Assembly: GCF_010731815.2 (NCBI RefSeq)
Contig: NZ_AP022593.1
Span: 496,001 to 560,000, forward strand
Origin: Mycolicibacterium arabiense
Lineage (GTDB): Bacteria; Actinomycetota; Actinomycetes; Mycobacteriales; Mycobacteriaceae
DNA: 64,000 bases
Reading direction: 5' to 3'
Part shown: one piece after another, positions 25,546 to 35,767 of the stretch
How the letters are laid out: the number at the start of each line of letters is the position of its first letter
Position numbering within the stretch: position 1 is the stretch's first letter
Position numbers and translations under genes: made by a program
The notes under the pieces: model-generated
Seen by the model: the letters and a program-made list of their open reading frames with translations, nothing else
Told to the model about the DNA's origin: nothing
Database searches by the model: none

Positions 25546-26857
25546 CTCCCCCGGCTGGGTCGAGCACGCGATCTGGTGGCAGGTCTATCCCCTGGGCTTC
25601 GTCGGCGCACACCCGGCGGACCATCCACCGACGGCCGACGAGCATCGCCTGAACCGCCTCACCGACTGGCTCGACCACCCCGTCGCACTCGGCGCGTCGG
25701 GCATCGCGCTCGGGCCCGTATTCGCCTCGGCCACACACGGTTACGACACCATCGACCACTACCGCATCGACGAGCGGCTCGGCACCGACGAGGACTTCGA
25801 CCGCCTGATCGCCGAGGCGCACCGGCGCGGGCTACGCGTGCTGCTCGACGGGGTGTTCAACCACGTCGGCACCGACTTCCCACGCTTCCGCGAGGCCTCC
25901 GACGGCGGCCCGGATCATCCGTCGGCTCGGTGGTTCCGCCGGCGCCGCGGGCGGTTCGAGACGTTCGAGGGCCACGACGGGCTGATCGCGCTCGACCACG
26001 CCAGCCCCGAGGTCGTCGACTACGTCGCCGACGTGATGTCCACGTGGCTGCGCCGCGGCGCGGACGGCTGGCGACTCGACGCGGCCTATGCAGTGCCCGA
26101 CCGGTTCTGGGCCGAGGTGCTGCCGCGCGTACGGCGCGAGCATCCCGACGCCTGGTTCGTCGGCGAGGTCATCCACGGCGACTACGCGTCGATGGTGAAG
26201 GCGGCCACCTATGACTCCGTCACCCAGTACGAGCTATGGAAGGCCATCTGGAGCAGCCTCAACGACGGCAACTTCCACGAACTCGACCACGCCCTGGGTC
26301 GGCACGACGAGTTCCTCGACGTCTTCGTGCCATTGACGTTCGTCGGCAACCACGACGTGACCCGAATCGCGAGCAGGCTCGACGACGTGCGCCACGTCGA
26401 ACACGCCCTCGCCCTGCTGTTCACCGTCGGCGGCACGCCAAGCATCTACGCCGGCGACGAATGGGGCTACCGCGGCGTCAAGGAAGACCGCTTCGGCGGC
26501 GACGACGCCGTGCGCCCCGAATTCCCGCCGCACCCGCCCGAGACGGACCCGGGCGACGACGTGCGCCGGACCCACCAGCACCTGATCGGGTTGCGCAGGC
26601 GCAACCCGTGGCTGCACGCGGCCCGCACCACCGCCCTGACGTTGACCAACGAGCGGTACGCGTATCGCGTGCATGCCGGCTCGGACGCCTTGATCGTCGC
26701 GCTCAACGTCGGCGACGATCCGATGCGCGTGCCGTTGTCCGAGCACGGCGTGCGGAGCGGGCGAATCGTCGCGGGCTCCGGGGCGCCCGCCGAAGACGTC
26801 GTCACCGAGTTGGAGGTCGCTCCGCACGGCTGGGCGATCGTCGCCGACGCACCCTGA
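25538..26857 (+). CDS. GH13 alpha-amylase family glycosidase
   Basis: 439 residues with a (beta/alpha)8 barrel and short C-terminal domain. The GH13 conserved regions are in order: LLDGVFNHVG (about residue 100), the nucleophile Asp in DGWRLDAAYAV (about 178-188), the acid/base Glu in WFVGEVIHG (about 206-214) and the third Asp in FVGNHDVTR (about 267-275). It resembles cyclomaltodextrinase or neopullulanase-like cytoplasmic enzymes and has no signal peptide. The pairing with a deaminase is odd and may only reflect gene packing. Confidence 0.8.
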   Translation: MPDSPGWVEHAIWWQVYPLGFVGAHPADHPPTADEHRLNRLTDWLDHPVALGASGIALGPVFASATHGYDTIDHYRIDERLGTDEDFDRLIAEAHRRGLRVLLDGVFNHVGTDFPRFREASDGGPDHPSARWFRRRRGRFETFEGHDGLIALDHASPEVVDYVADVMSTWLRRGADGWRLDAAYAVPDRFWAEVLPRVRREHPDAWFVGEVIHGDYASMVKAATYDSVTQYELWKAIWSSLNDGNFHELDHALGRHDEFLDVFVPLTFVGNHDVTRIASRLDDVRHVEHALALLFTVGGTPSIYAGDEWGYRGVKEDRFGGDDAVRPEFPPHPPETDPGDDVRRTHQHLIGLRRRNPWLHAARTTALTLTNERYAYRVHAGSDALIVALNVGDDPMRVPLSEHGVRSGRIVAGSGAPAEDVVTELEVAPHGWAIVADAP

Positions 26858-26858
26858 T

Positions 26859-27314
26859 TCAGTCCCGCTCGGCCAGCGACTCCCACATCTGGACCGTCGT
26901 GGCGTCTTCCTCGCCGTCGTAGAACTTGCCCAGTACGTCGCGGAAGTCGCGGGCGTCGGCCCCATCGGCCGCGCGAGCGAACAACGTCATCGAGGATTGC
27001 AGTTTCAGCTCGTCGGGCCAGCCGAACACCTCGCGAGCCGATCGGCCGTCGATGGCATGGGTCAGCCGTGCGCACTCCCGCAGCCGCGGCCCGAGGTTCG
27101 GGTGCGCCAGATAGGCCCGTGCCTCGGCCCGCGACCCGATGCCATAGGTCATCGCGGTGCTGCTCCGGCCCAGGCCCTTCAGTTGTGGGAAGACGAACCA
27201 CATCCAGTGGCTCTGCTTGCGGCCGTCGGTGAGTTCGTCGACCACGTCGGAGTAGATGCGGTCCTGCGCAGCGACGAAGCGCTGCAGGTCGAAGGGATCG
27301 TCGATGCCGGCCAT
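26859..27314 (-). CDS. DUF1810 family protein
   Basis: 151 residues from ATG 27314. The block DPFDLQRFVAAQDRIYSDVVDEL, then GRKQSHWMWFVFPQLKGLG and SMTLFARA, is the DUF1810 (calpastatin-like) signature. The family is small, soluble and of unknown function. An in-frame extension upstream to 27368 is not conserved in the family and would run towards the divergent cyclase gene. It is convergent with the GH13 gene, with a single base between stops. Confidence 0.8.
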   Translation of the reverse strand: MAGIDDPFDLQRFVAAQDRIYSDVVDELTDGRKQSHWMWFVFPQLKGLGRSSTAMTYGIGSRAEARAYLAHPNLGPRLRECARLTHAIDGRSAREVFGWPDELKLQSSMTLFARAADGADARDFRDVLGKFYDGEEDATTVQMWESLAERD

Positions 27315-27406
27315 CCCGCAACGGTCGCACTCTGAGTGAAGTGATCGCAACGATTCCCTTACAGCCATCCCGACGCCGCGATCAGCGGGTTAGGGTTCGG
27401 ACTTCA

Positions 27407-29596
27407 ATGATCACCACCACCAGCGAGTCCGCCTCGACGCCGGACACAGGGCCGAACGCGGGGCCGACGCCCACGCGACGGAAGCTGCCGCGCCCCGTGG
27501 CGTCCCGGATCAGCATCCAGTCCAAGCTGCTGGTCATGCTGCTGCTGACCAGCATGTTGTCCGCGGCGGTGGTCGGCGCGATCGGCTACCGGTCCGGGCA
27601 GTCGTCGCTGCGCGCCTCGGTGTTCGACAGGCTGACCGAGATCCGCGCCTCCCAGTCCCGGCAGCTGCAGACCCAGTTCGACGACTTGAAGAACTCGCTG
27701 GTGGTGTATTCGCGCGGCGCGACGGCGACGCTCGCGCTGGAGGCCTACACCGCGGGCTTCGACCAGCTGGCCAACGCCACGATCGACCCGGCGCAGCAGC
27801 AGTCGCTGGTCGACTACTACGCCAACCGGTTCGCGCGGGACGAGGCCGCGCAGACGGGCATGCAGGTCGACATCGCCTCGGTGCTGCCCACTTCACCGGC
27901 CCAGCGCTACCTGCAGGCTTACTACACCGCGCCGTTCGACGACTGGCAGAAGGCCATCGCCTTCGGTGACGCCCGCGACGGCAGCGCCTGGTCGGCGGCC
28001 AATGCCCGGTACAACGACTTCTTCCGGCAGATCGTCGAACGCTTCAAGTACGAGGACGCCCTGCTGCTCGACACCCGCGGCAACGTCGTCTACAGCGCCT
28101 ACCGCGGCGTCGATCTCGGAACGAACATCTTCAACGGACCCTACAAGGGCAGCAATCTGGACGACGCCTACCGGGCGGCGCTGGACTCCAATGCCCTTGG
28201 CTACGTAGGTGTCACGGACTTCAGCGACTACGAGCCCGCCGACGAGCCGACCGCGTGGCTGGTCTCCCCCGTCGGTCCGGACGGGCGGGCCGAGGGCGTG
28301 CTGGCGCTGCAGTTCCCCGTGTCGAAGATCAACGACCTGATGACCGCGAACGAGCAGTGGGAACAAGCAGGCATGGGCCGCACCGGCGAGACGTTCCTGG
28401 TAGGGCCGGACAACCTCATGCGTTCCGATTCGCGTCTGTTCCTGGAGGATCCCGAGCGGTTCAAGCGCGACGTGGTGAACGCGGGAACGCCGCCGGAGGT
28501 CGCCGAGGACTCCATCCGGGAGGGCGGCACCACCTTGGTGCAGCCGGTGGAGACCGACGCCACCCGAGATGCCCAGCGCGGCCAGACCGGATCGTTGATC
28601 GCGCGCGACTATCTGGGCCACGAGACGCTGCAGGCCTACGCCCCGGTGAACCTGCCAGGGCTGAACTGGTCGATCGTGGCGAGCATCGACACCGACGAGG
28701 CGTTCGCGCCGGTATCGACATTCACCCGCAAGCTTGTCCTGTCGACCACCGCCATCATCTTCATCGTCTGCGTGGCGGCCATGCTGCTGGCCAGGTTGTT
28801 CGTCCGGCCGCTACGACGCCTCGAGGCAGGCGCACAGCAGATCAGTGCGGGCGACTACGCGGTGGCGCTGCCGGTGCGCACCCGCGACGAATTCGGCGAC
28901 CTCACCGTGGCCTTCAACGACATGAGCCGCAACCTCGCGATCAAGGAGGACCTGCTCAACGAGCAACGACGGGAGAATGACCGGCTCCTACTGTCCCTGA
29001 TGCCCGAACCCGTCGTCGCGCGCTACCGCGAGGGCGAGGAGACCATCGCCCAGGACCACCAGGACGTCACCGTGCTGTTCGCCGACATCGTGGGACTCGA
29101 CGAGCTGTCCGAGGAGCTGACGTCCGACGAGGGACTGGCGATCGTCAACAAGCTGGTACGCCAATTCGATGCGGCGGCAGTCAATCTCGGCGTGGAGCGG
29201 GTGCGCACCCTACGCAACGGCTACCTCGCCAGCTGCGGGCTGAGCGTGCCCAGGCTCGACAACGTGCGGCGGACGGTCGATTTCGCCGTCGAGATGCAGC
29301 ACATCGTCGATCGGTACAACGCCGAGTCCGGCAACGACCTGCAACTGCGCGCGGGCATCGACACCGGAACGGTCAGCAGCGGACTGGTCGGCCGGTCGAG
29401 CCTCGCCTACGACATGTGGGGCGCGGCGGTCAACGTCGCCTACCGTGTGCAGAGCGGGTCAGCGCAACCCGGGGTGTACGTGACGTCCCGGGTCTACGAC
29501 GCGATGCGCGACACCCGCAAGTTCGACGAGGCCGGGCACGTCGGTTCCGACGACGACACCGAGCCGATCTGGCGTCTGGTGGAGCGTCAGCAGTGA
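27407..29596 (+). CDS. Membrane class III nucleotide cyclase homologue with extracellular sensor (Rv2435c type)
   Basis: 729 residues from ATG 27407, almost the length of Rv2435c. A basic N-terminus leads to TM1 (about residues 41-60), a large extracytoplasmic Cache-like domain, TM2 (about 443-465), HAMP and a C-terminal class III cyclase domain (about 555-725). Using Rv1625c-type spacing, metal ligand Asp560 is kept in FADIVGLDEL. Purine-site Asp669, and Asn676/Arg680 of the transition state, are also kept (YDMWGAAVNVAYR). The substrate Lys is Arg600, however, and the second metal Asp is Asn604 (VRTLRNGYL). Catalysis may be weak or absent. Its stop overlaps the GTG of the MscS-cNMP gene. Confidence 0.85.
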   Translation: MITTTSESASTPDTGPNAGPTPTRRKLPRPVASRISIQSKLLVMLLLTSMLSAAVVGAIGYRSGQSSLRASVFDRLTEIRASQSRQLQTQFDDLKNSLVVYSRGATATLALEAYTAGFDQLANATIDPAQQQSLVDYYANRFARDEAAQTGMQVDIASVLPTSPAQRYLQAYYTAPFDDWQKAIAFGDARDGSAWSAANARYNDFFRQIVERFKYEDALLLDTRGNVVYSAYRGVDLGTNIFNGPYKGSNLDDAYRAALDSNALGYVGVTDFSDYEPADEPTAWLVSPVGPDGRAEGVLALQFPVSKINDLMTANEQWEQAGMGRTGETFLVGPDNLMRSDSRLFLEDPERFKRDVVNAGTPPEVAEDSIREGGTTLVQPVETDATRDAQRGQTGSLIARDYLGHETLQAYAPVNLPGLNWSIVASIDTDEAFAPVSTFTRKLVLSTTAIIFIVCVAAMLLARLFVRPLRRLEAGAQQISAGDYAVALPVRTRDEFGDLTVAFNDMSRNLAIKEDLLNEQRRENDRLLLSLMPEPVVARYREGEETIAQDHQDVTVLFADIVGLDELSEELTSDEGLAIVNKLVRQFDAAAVNLGVERVRTLRNGYLASCGLSVPRLDNVRRTVDFAVEMQHIVDRYNAESGNDLQLRAGIDTGTVSSGLVGRSSLAYDMWGAAVNVAYRVQSGSAQPGVYVTSRVYDAMRDTRKFDEAGHVGSDDDTEPIWRLVERQQ

Positions 29597-30993
29597 CCGG
29601 CCTGCTCGACGCGCCCTGGTTCTACTGGGCGGTCGGCGTCGCCATCGGATTCCCGGTCCTGCTCATCCTGCTGACCGAACTGCAGAACGCGCTGCGCCGC
29701 CGCGGCAGCGTGCTGACCCGCCCGGTGTATCTGCTGCGGGCCTACATCCTGCCGCTCGGCGCCTTGCTGCTCCTGCTGGTCCAGGCCATCCAGGTCAACG
29801 GCGAGGCGACACCGGTGCGCATCGTGGCCACCGTGTTCGGCTTCGTCGTACTCGTCCTGCTGCTGTCGGGGCTCAACGCGACGCTCTTCCAGGGGGCACC
29901 GGAAGGCACGTGGCGCAAGCGGGTTCCGTCGATCTTCCTCGACGTGGCGCGCTTTGCGCTCATCGCCGTCGGCGTTGCGCTGATCTTCGCCTACATCTGG
30001 GGCGCCAACGTGGGCGGCCTGTTCACGGCGCTCGGCATCTCCTCGATCGTCCTCGGCCTGGCGCTGCAGAACTCGGTGGGCCAGATCATCTCCGGCCTGC
30101 TGCTGCTGTTCGAACAGCCGTTCCGGCTCGGCGACTGGGTCGACACGGCGACGGCGCGTGGCCGGGTGGTCGAAGTCAATTGGCGCGCAACGCACATCGA
30201 GACCGTGGCCGGGCTGCAGATCACCCCCAACTCCGTGCTGGCCGGCCAGTCGTTCACCAACCTGAGCAGGCCCGAGGGCGCGCACGTCATCACCGTGCAG
30301 ACGGTGTTCGCGCTCAACGACCCGCCCGACGACGTCTGCGAACTCCTGACCCGGGTCGCCGCGACACTGCCCCAGTTGCGGCCCGGTGTTCAGCCGTCGA
30401 CCCTTCCGTTGGGTGGCACGGAGTACGCGACGACGATTCCCCTGCGGTCCCCCGCCGACGACGCCGCGGCGCGGTCGACGTTCCTGCGCTGGATCTGGTA
30501 CGCGGCCCGGCGGGCCGCGCTGCACCTCGACGAGGCCGACGACGACTTCGCCACCGAGGAGCGACTCACCGCGTCGCTGCGGATCGTCGCGCCCGCTCTG
30601 CGGCTGGGCCCCGGAGAGGAGTCCGAACTCGTCGCGCACGCCCGACTGACCCGCTACGCCGCCGAGGAGACGCTGCAGTTCGCAGGCGAGGTGCCGCGCC
30701 GCATGTCGTTCATCGTCAATGGCAACGTCAAGCTGTTCGTGGCGGGTGACGACGGCGAGGTAGTCCCGGTACGGACCCTGAGCAGAGGCGACTTCATCGG
30801 GCAGACGGCGCTGACCCGCGAAGCCGTGTCGGCCTCCGCCCGTGCCGTCGACGAGGTGACGGTCGTTCAGGTCGACCGTGAGCACGTCGAGGAACTCGTC
30901 GCGCGAAAGCCGTTGCTACTACAGGACATTGGTAGGACCATCGAGGATCGCCGGCGCAGTGCCCGGCGCGCGTTGGCCGCCGTCCGCGACTGA
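29593..30993 (+). CDS. MscS-type channel with C-terminal cyclic-nucleotide-binding-like domain (Rv2434c type)
   Basis: 466 residues from GTG 29593. Four membrane segments lie before residue 160. The pore-lining and MscS signature follows (GANVGGLFTALGISSIVLGLALQNSVGQIISG), then the beta domain LGDWVDTATARGRVVEVNWRATHI. Residues from about 345 to 455 form a cNMP-binding-like fold (FVNGNVKLFVAGDDG, LSRGDFIGQTAL). In the phosphate-binding cassette the usual Glu is Gln and the usual Arg is replaced (FIGQTALTREAVSASARA). The gene overlaps the cyclase homologue by four bases (GTGA). The two should work as sensor and gated channel. Confidence 0.85.
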   Translation: MTGLLDAPWFYWAVGVAIGFPVLLILLTELQNALRRRGSVLTRPVYLLRAYILPLGALLLLLVQAIQVNGEATPVRIVATVFGFVVLVLLLSGLNATLFQGAPEGTWRKRVPSIFLDVARFALIAVGVALIFAYIWGANVGGLFTALGISSIVLGLALQNSVGQIISGLLLLFEQPFRLGDWVDTATARGRVVEVNWRATHIETVAGLQITPNSVLAGQSFTNLSRPEGAHVITVQTVFALNDPPDDVCELLTRVAATLPQLRPGVQPSTLPLGGTEYATTIPLRSPADDAAARSTFLRWIWYAARRAALHLDEADDDFATEERLTASLRIVAPALRLGPGEESELVAHARLTRYAAEETLQFAGEVPRRMSFIVNGNVKLFVAGDDGEVVPVRTLSRGDFIGQTALTREAVSASARAVDEVTVVQVDREHVEELVARKPLLLQDIGRTIEDRRRSARRALAAVRD

Positions 30994-31097
30994 CCGGCAC
31001 CCGTCGCCGGCCGGTCGCCGGCAAACCACAACAGTCACTTCAGTCCCACCCGTCACAGCGCACGATGGCCGCCGTAGGTGTCGGGGCCGAGTCCTGA

Positions 31098-32225
<1,128 letters not shown>

Positions 32226-32248
32226 CCGCCCAGCACGACTGCAAGACC

Positions 32249-32288
32249 AAGGGAGCCTGCCGCAACCCCCCGAGCGGCAGGCTCCCTT
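32249..32288 (+). terminator. Terminator after the antigen 85-like gene
   Basis: Perfect 15-bp arms (32249-32263 and 32274-32288) around a 10-base loop, starting 24 bases after the stop codon. The core is GGGAGCCTGCCGC with its complement. Only TTCTCGT follows, so the U-tract is poor. Confidence 0.8.
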
Positions 32289-32339
32289 CTCGTACGTCCA
32301 GGTGTCCGTACCAACCCGAAGCAGCGCTGAGGAGGCGCC

Positions 32340-33224
32340 ATGATCACCGACGGCAGCGTGCGCGTGGGCAATCGCGGGGTCGCCTACACAGAGGTCGGCG
32401 ACCCCGAGGGCCCGCTGGTGCTGCACAACCACGGAGGGCCCTCGAGTCGCATCGAGGCCGAGCTGTTCGACGTTGGTGCCACGGCTCGCGGCCTTCGATT
32501 CGTATGTCCGGACCGACCGGGTTTCGGCCGTTCGGACCCGCATCCCGATCGCAGCTTCGAGTCGTGGGCACGCGACCTGGTCGCGATCGCCGATTCCGTC
32601 GGTGCGCAGCGCTTCGCCGTCACGGGCTGGTCCGAGGGCGGGCCATGGGCCTTGGCGGCCGCCGCATACGTCGCGCCGGCCCGCCTCGCCCACGTGGCGT
32701 CGATCGGCGGTGCCGCCTACGGCGCGTTCGGTGCCAATTGGGCCGCCAAGCACCTCAGTAGCGCCGACGCCCTCGGCGGGCGACTTGCGCTGCACTTCCA
32801 TCCCGGCTTCAGGCTGATGTACGACGTGCTCGGGTTGACCGCCAAGCACTTCGAGGCCTCCTACGCCACGTCGATCAGGAAAGCGGTCAGCGACGTGGAC
32901 CGTGAGGTGCTCGCCGACGACGCCGTCATGGAGCCGTTCCTGCGCGCGTCCCACGAGTGCTTCCGCCACGGCGCCGGCGGGCTGGTCCTCGACGCCACGC
33001 TGCTCTACCAGACGTGGCCGTTCGACCTGACCCAGGTGACCAGGCCCGTCCACGTCTGGCACGGCGACGCGGACACCCTGGTGCCGGAGGTCATCGGTCG
33101 GACCGTTGCCGAACGGACCCCCGGCGGCGTCTGGCATCCGGTGGCCGGCGAGGGTCACTTCATCGCGGTGAGCCACTGCGACGAGGTCCTCTCGCTCGTC
33201 GCGGGAGATCTCGCGACCGCCTGA
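32340..33224 (+). CDS. Alpha/beta hydrolase
   Basis: 294 residues. The nucleophile elbow is GWSEGG (about residues 97-102), the acid Asp is in WHGDADTLVP and the His in GEGHFIAV. The oxyanion region is LHNHGGPSSR. It has no signal peptide, so it is a cytoplasmic esterase, lactonase or C-C hydrolase of unknown substrate. GAGGAGGCGCC lies just before the ATG. It is isolated by the terminator upstream and by the HAIR-like lon promoter region downstream. Confidence 0.75.
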   Translation: MITDGSVRVGNRGVAYTEVGDPEGPLVLHNHGGPSSRIEAELFDVGATARGLRFVCPDRPGFGRSDPHPDRSFESWARDLVAIADSVGAQRFAVTGWSEGGPWALAAAAYVAPARLAHVASIGGAAYGAFGANWAAKHLSSADALGGRLALHFHPGFRLMYDVLGLTAKHFEASYATSIRKAVSDVDREVLADDAVMEPFLRASHECFRHGAGGLVLDATLLYQTWPFDLTQVTRPVHVWHGDADTLVPEVIGRTVAERTPGGVWHPVAGEGHFIAVSHCDEVLSLVAGDLATA

Positions 33225-33315
33225 GCCACCCCAGCGCGGGGCAGCATCGTCGGTGATCTCCATTTCGCCCAGGGCTACATCAACACCCCGCGGGAACAAA
33301 GCCGAACCGCCCAAG

Positions 33316-33336
33316 GTTGAGCGCATCAGATTCAAC
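33316..33336 (+). promoter_or_regulatory. HAIR-like element upstream of lon
   Basis: GTTGAGC-N7-ATTCAAC matches the HspR element CTTGAGT-N7-ACTCAAG at 10 of 14 defined bases and keeps the exact spacing (TTGA-11 bases-TCAA). The dyad extends outward as AAGGTTGA/TCAACTTT with one mismatch. It lies 12 bases before the lon ATG, overlapping the leader. HspR is known to repress lon in Streptomyces. Confidence 0.45.
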
Positions 33337-33348
33337 TTTGGAGGATTG

Positions 33349-35676
33349 ATGCCAGAACCAATCGCAGTCCCCGTCCTGTTCATCAGCGAGCCGGTCGTGC
33401 TGCCCGGAATGGTGGTGCCGGTCGAACTCGACGACGCGGCCCGCGCGGCGGTCGACGCCGCCCAGGCAAGCGAGTCGGGCAAGCTGCTCATCGCCCCGCG
33501 TCTCGACGACCGTTACCCCACCCACGGCGTGATCGCCTCGATCGTGCAGGTCGGCCGCGTGCCTGGCGGCGGTGCAGCCGCCGTCGTGCGCGGTGAGCGG
33601 CGGGCGCACATCGGCTCCGGCACCACCGGGCCCGGTGCGGCGCTGTGGGTCGAGGTCACCGAGGTCGTCGACGACCCGGCCGGCCCGGCCAACGAGACCA
33701 AGACGCTCGCGGCGGAGTACAAGAAGCTGCTGTTGGCGATGCTGCAGCGCCGCGAGGCGTGGCAGATCGTGGACGTGGTCAACAAGATCAGCGACCCGTC
33801 CGCACTGGCCGACACCGCCGGGTACGCGTCGTACCTGACCGACGTGCAGAAGCGGCAACTGCTGGAGACCGAGGACGTCGCGGCACGCCTGCGCGTCCTG
33901 ATCGAGTGGACCGGCGAGCACCTGGCCGAGACCGAGGTGAACGACAAGATCGCCGAGGACGTCCGCGCTGGAATGGACAAGCAGCAGAAGGAATTCCTGC
34001 TGCGCCAGCAGCTCGCGGCGATCCGCAAGGAACTCGGCGAGGGCGAGCCCGAAGGGTCCGACGATTACCGGTCCCGCGTCGAGGCCGCCGACCTGCCCGA
34101 GAAGGTGCGCGAAGCCGCGCTGCGGGAAGTCGGCAAGCTGGAACGCTCCAGCGACCAGAGCCCCGAGGGCGGCTGGATTCGCACCTGGTTGGACACCGTC
34201 CTGGACCTGCCGTGGAACGTGCGCACCGAGGACTCGACGGACCTCGCCGGGGCCCGCGAGATCCTCGACGCCGACCACCACGGGCTGGACGACGTGAAGG
34301 ACCGGATCGTCGAGTACCTGGCGGTCCGGGCCCGACGTGCCCAGCGCGGCATGGCGGTCGTCGGCGGCCGTGGCTCCGGCGCCGTGATGGTGCTGGCAGG
34401 CCCTCCCGGCGTCGGCAAGACGTCGCTGGGTGAGTCGGTGGCCCGCGCGCTGGGCCGCAAGTTCGTGCGCGTCGCCCTGGGTGGCGTGCGCGATGAGGCC
34501 GAGATCCGTGGTCACAGGCGCACCTACGTCGGTGCGCTGCCCGGCCGGTTGGTCCGCGCGATCGGCGAGGCCGGGTCCATGAACCCGGTCGTGCTGCTCG
34601 ACGAGATCGACAAGGTGGGTTCGGACTACCGCGGCGACCCGAGTGCGGCGTTGCTCGAGGTGCTGGATCCGGCGCAGAACCACACGTTCCGCGATCACTA
34701 CCTCGATCTCGACCTCGACCTGTCCGACGTCGTGTTCCTGGCGACGGCCAACGTCATCGAGAACATCCCGCAGGCACTGCTGGACCGCATGGAGCTGGTG
34801 CAGATCGACGGGTACACCGAGGACGACAAGGTCGCCATCGCTCGGGACTACCTGCTGCCAAGGCAGCGTGAGCGTGCGGCGCTGACGACCGAGGAGGTCG
34901 AGGTGACCGACGACGCGCTGCGCAAGATCGCGGCCGACTACACCCGGGAGCCCGGCATGCGCCAGTTCGAGCGGTTGCTGGCAAAGGCGTTGCGCAAGGC
35001 GACGACGAAGTTGGCGGGTGGCGTGGAGTCACTCGTCATCGACGAGCCTGATCTCGTTGCGTACCTGGGCCGTCCGCGGTTCACGCCGGAGTCCGACGAA
35101 CGCACTGCGGTGCCGGGTGTCGCGACCGGCCTGGCCGTCACGGGTCTGGGCGGCGACGTGCTCTTCATCGAGGCGAACTCGAACTCCGGTGACGCGGGTC
35201 TGCGACTGACCGGTCAGCTGGGCGACGTGATGAAGGAGTCGGCGCAGATCGCGCTGTCCTACGTCCGGGCGCACGCCGAGCAGTTGGGCGTGGACCCGGA
35301 GGCGCTGGATCGCCAGATCCACGTGCACTTCCCGGCAGGCGCGGTGCCCAAGGACGGTCCGTCCGCGGGTGTCACGATGGTCACGGCGCTGGTGTCGATG
35401 GCCACCGGACGCAAGGTCCGCGGTGACGTGGGCATGACCGGCGAGGTCACGCTGAACGGCCGGGTGCTGCCGATTGGCGGCGTCAAGCAGAAGCTGCTGG
35501 CGGCGCAACGGGCCGGGTTGAAGACCGTCTTCATCCCGCAGCGCAACGAGCCCGACCTGGACGAGGTGCCCGCCGAGGTGCTCGAGGCGTTGGAGGTCAA
35601 GCCGATGACCGACGTGGCCGACATCGTCGCGCTGGCACTGGAGCCGCTGACCGAGGCCGCGACCGTCGCTGCCTGA
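33349..35676 (+). CDS. lon: ATP-dependent Lon protease
   Basis: 775 residues. The LON substrate-binding domain covers about residues 1-200. The AAA+ domain has Walker [10 protein letters not shown] (about 349-357), Walker B VVLLDEID and sensor-1 ATAN. The C-terminal peptidase has the Ser-Lys dyad: Ser in [11 protein letters not shown] and Lys in IGGVKQK. It degrades misfolded and specific regulatory proteins in the cytoplasm. GGAGG precedes ATG 33349. The gene is present in fast-growing mycobacteria and absent from M. tuberculosis. A HAIR-like element upstream suggests heat-shock control. A 22-bp-arm terminator follows. Confidence 0.95.
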   Translation: MPEPIAVPVLFISEPVVLPGMVVPVELDDAARAAVDAAQASESGKLLIAPRLDDRYPTHGVIASIVQVGRVPGGGAAAVVRGERRAHIGSGTTGPGAALWVEVTEVVDDPAGPANETKTLAAEYKKLLLAMLQRREAWQIVDVVNKISDPSALADTAGYASYLTDVQKRQLLETEDVAARLRVLIEWTGEHLAETEVNDKIAEDVRAGMDKQQKEFLLRQQLAAIRKELGEGEPEGSDDYRSRVEAADLPEKVREAALREVGKLERSSDQSPEGGWIRTWLDTVLDLPWNVRTEDSTDLAGAREILDADHHGLDDVKDRIVEYLAVRARRAQRGMAVVGGRGSGAVMVLAGPPGVGKTSLGESVARALGRKFVRVALGGVRDEAEIRGHRRTYVGALPGRLVRAIGEAGSMNPVVLLDEIDKVGSDYRGDPSAALLEVLDPAQNHTFRDHYLDLDLDLSDVVFLATANVIENIPQALLDRMELVQIDGYTEDDKVAIARDYLLPRQRERAALTTEEVEVTDDALRKIAADYTREPGMRQFERLLAKALRKATTKLAGGVESLVIDEPDLVAYLGRPRFTPESDERTAVPGVATGLAVTGLGGDVLFIEANSNSGDAGLRLTGQLGDVMKESAQIALSYVRAHAEQLGVDPEALDRQIHVHFPAGAVPKDGPSAGVTMVTALVSMATGRKVRGDVGMTGEVTLNGRVLPIGGVKQKLLAAQRAGLKTVFIPQRNEPDLDEVPAEVLEALEVKPMTDVADIVALALEPLTEAATVAA

Positions 35677-35689
35677 CAACCGAATACCG

Positions 35690-35746
35690 CGAGCAGACGC
35701 AAAATCCCCTCGATCACGCCGAAAGAGGGGATTTTGTGTCTGCTCG
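35690..35746 (+). terminator. Long hairpin terminator after lon
   Basis: Arms of 22 bp (35690-35711 and 35725-35746) with one mismatch and a 13-base loop. The stem core AAAATCCCCTC/GAGGGGATTTT is followed by GTGTCTGCTCG. It ends only three bases before the ribosome site of the next gene, so read-through would put a large hairpin in that gene's leader. Confidence 0.8.
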
Positions 35747-35767
35747 CCGAGGAAGGGGACTACGAAG

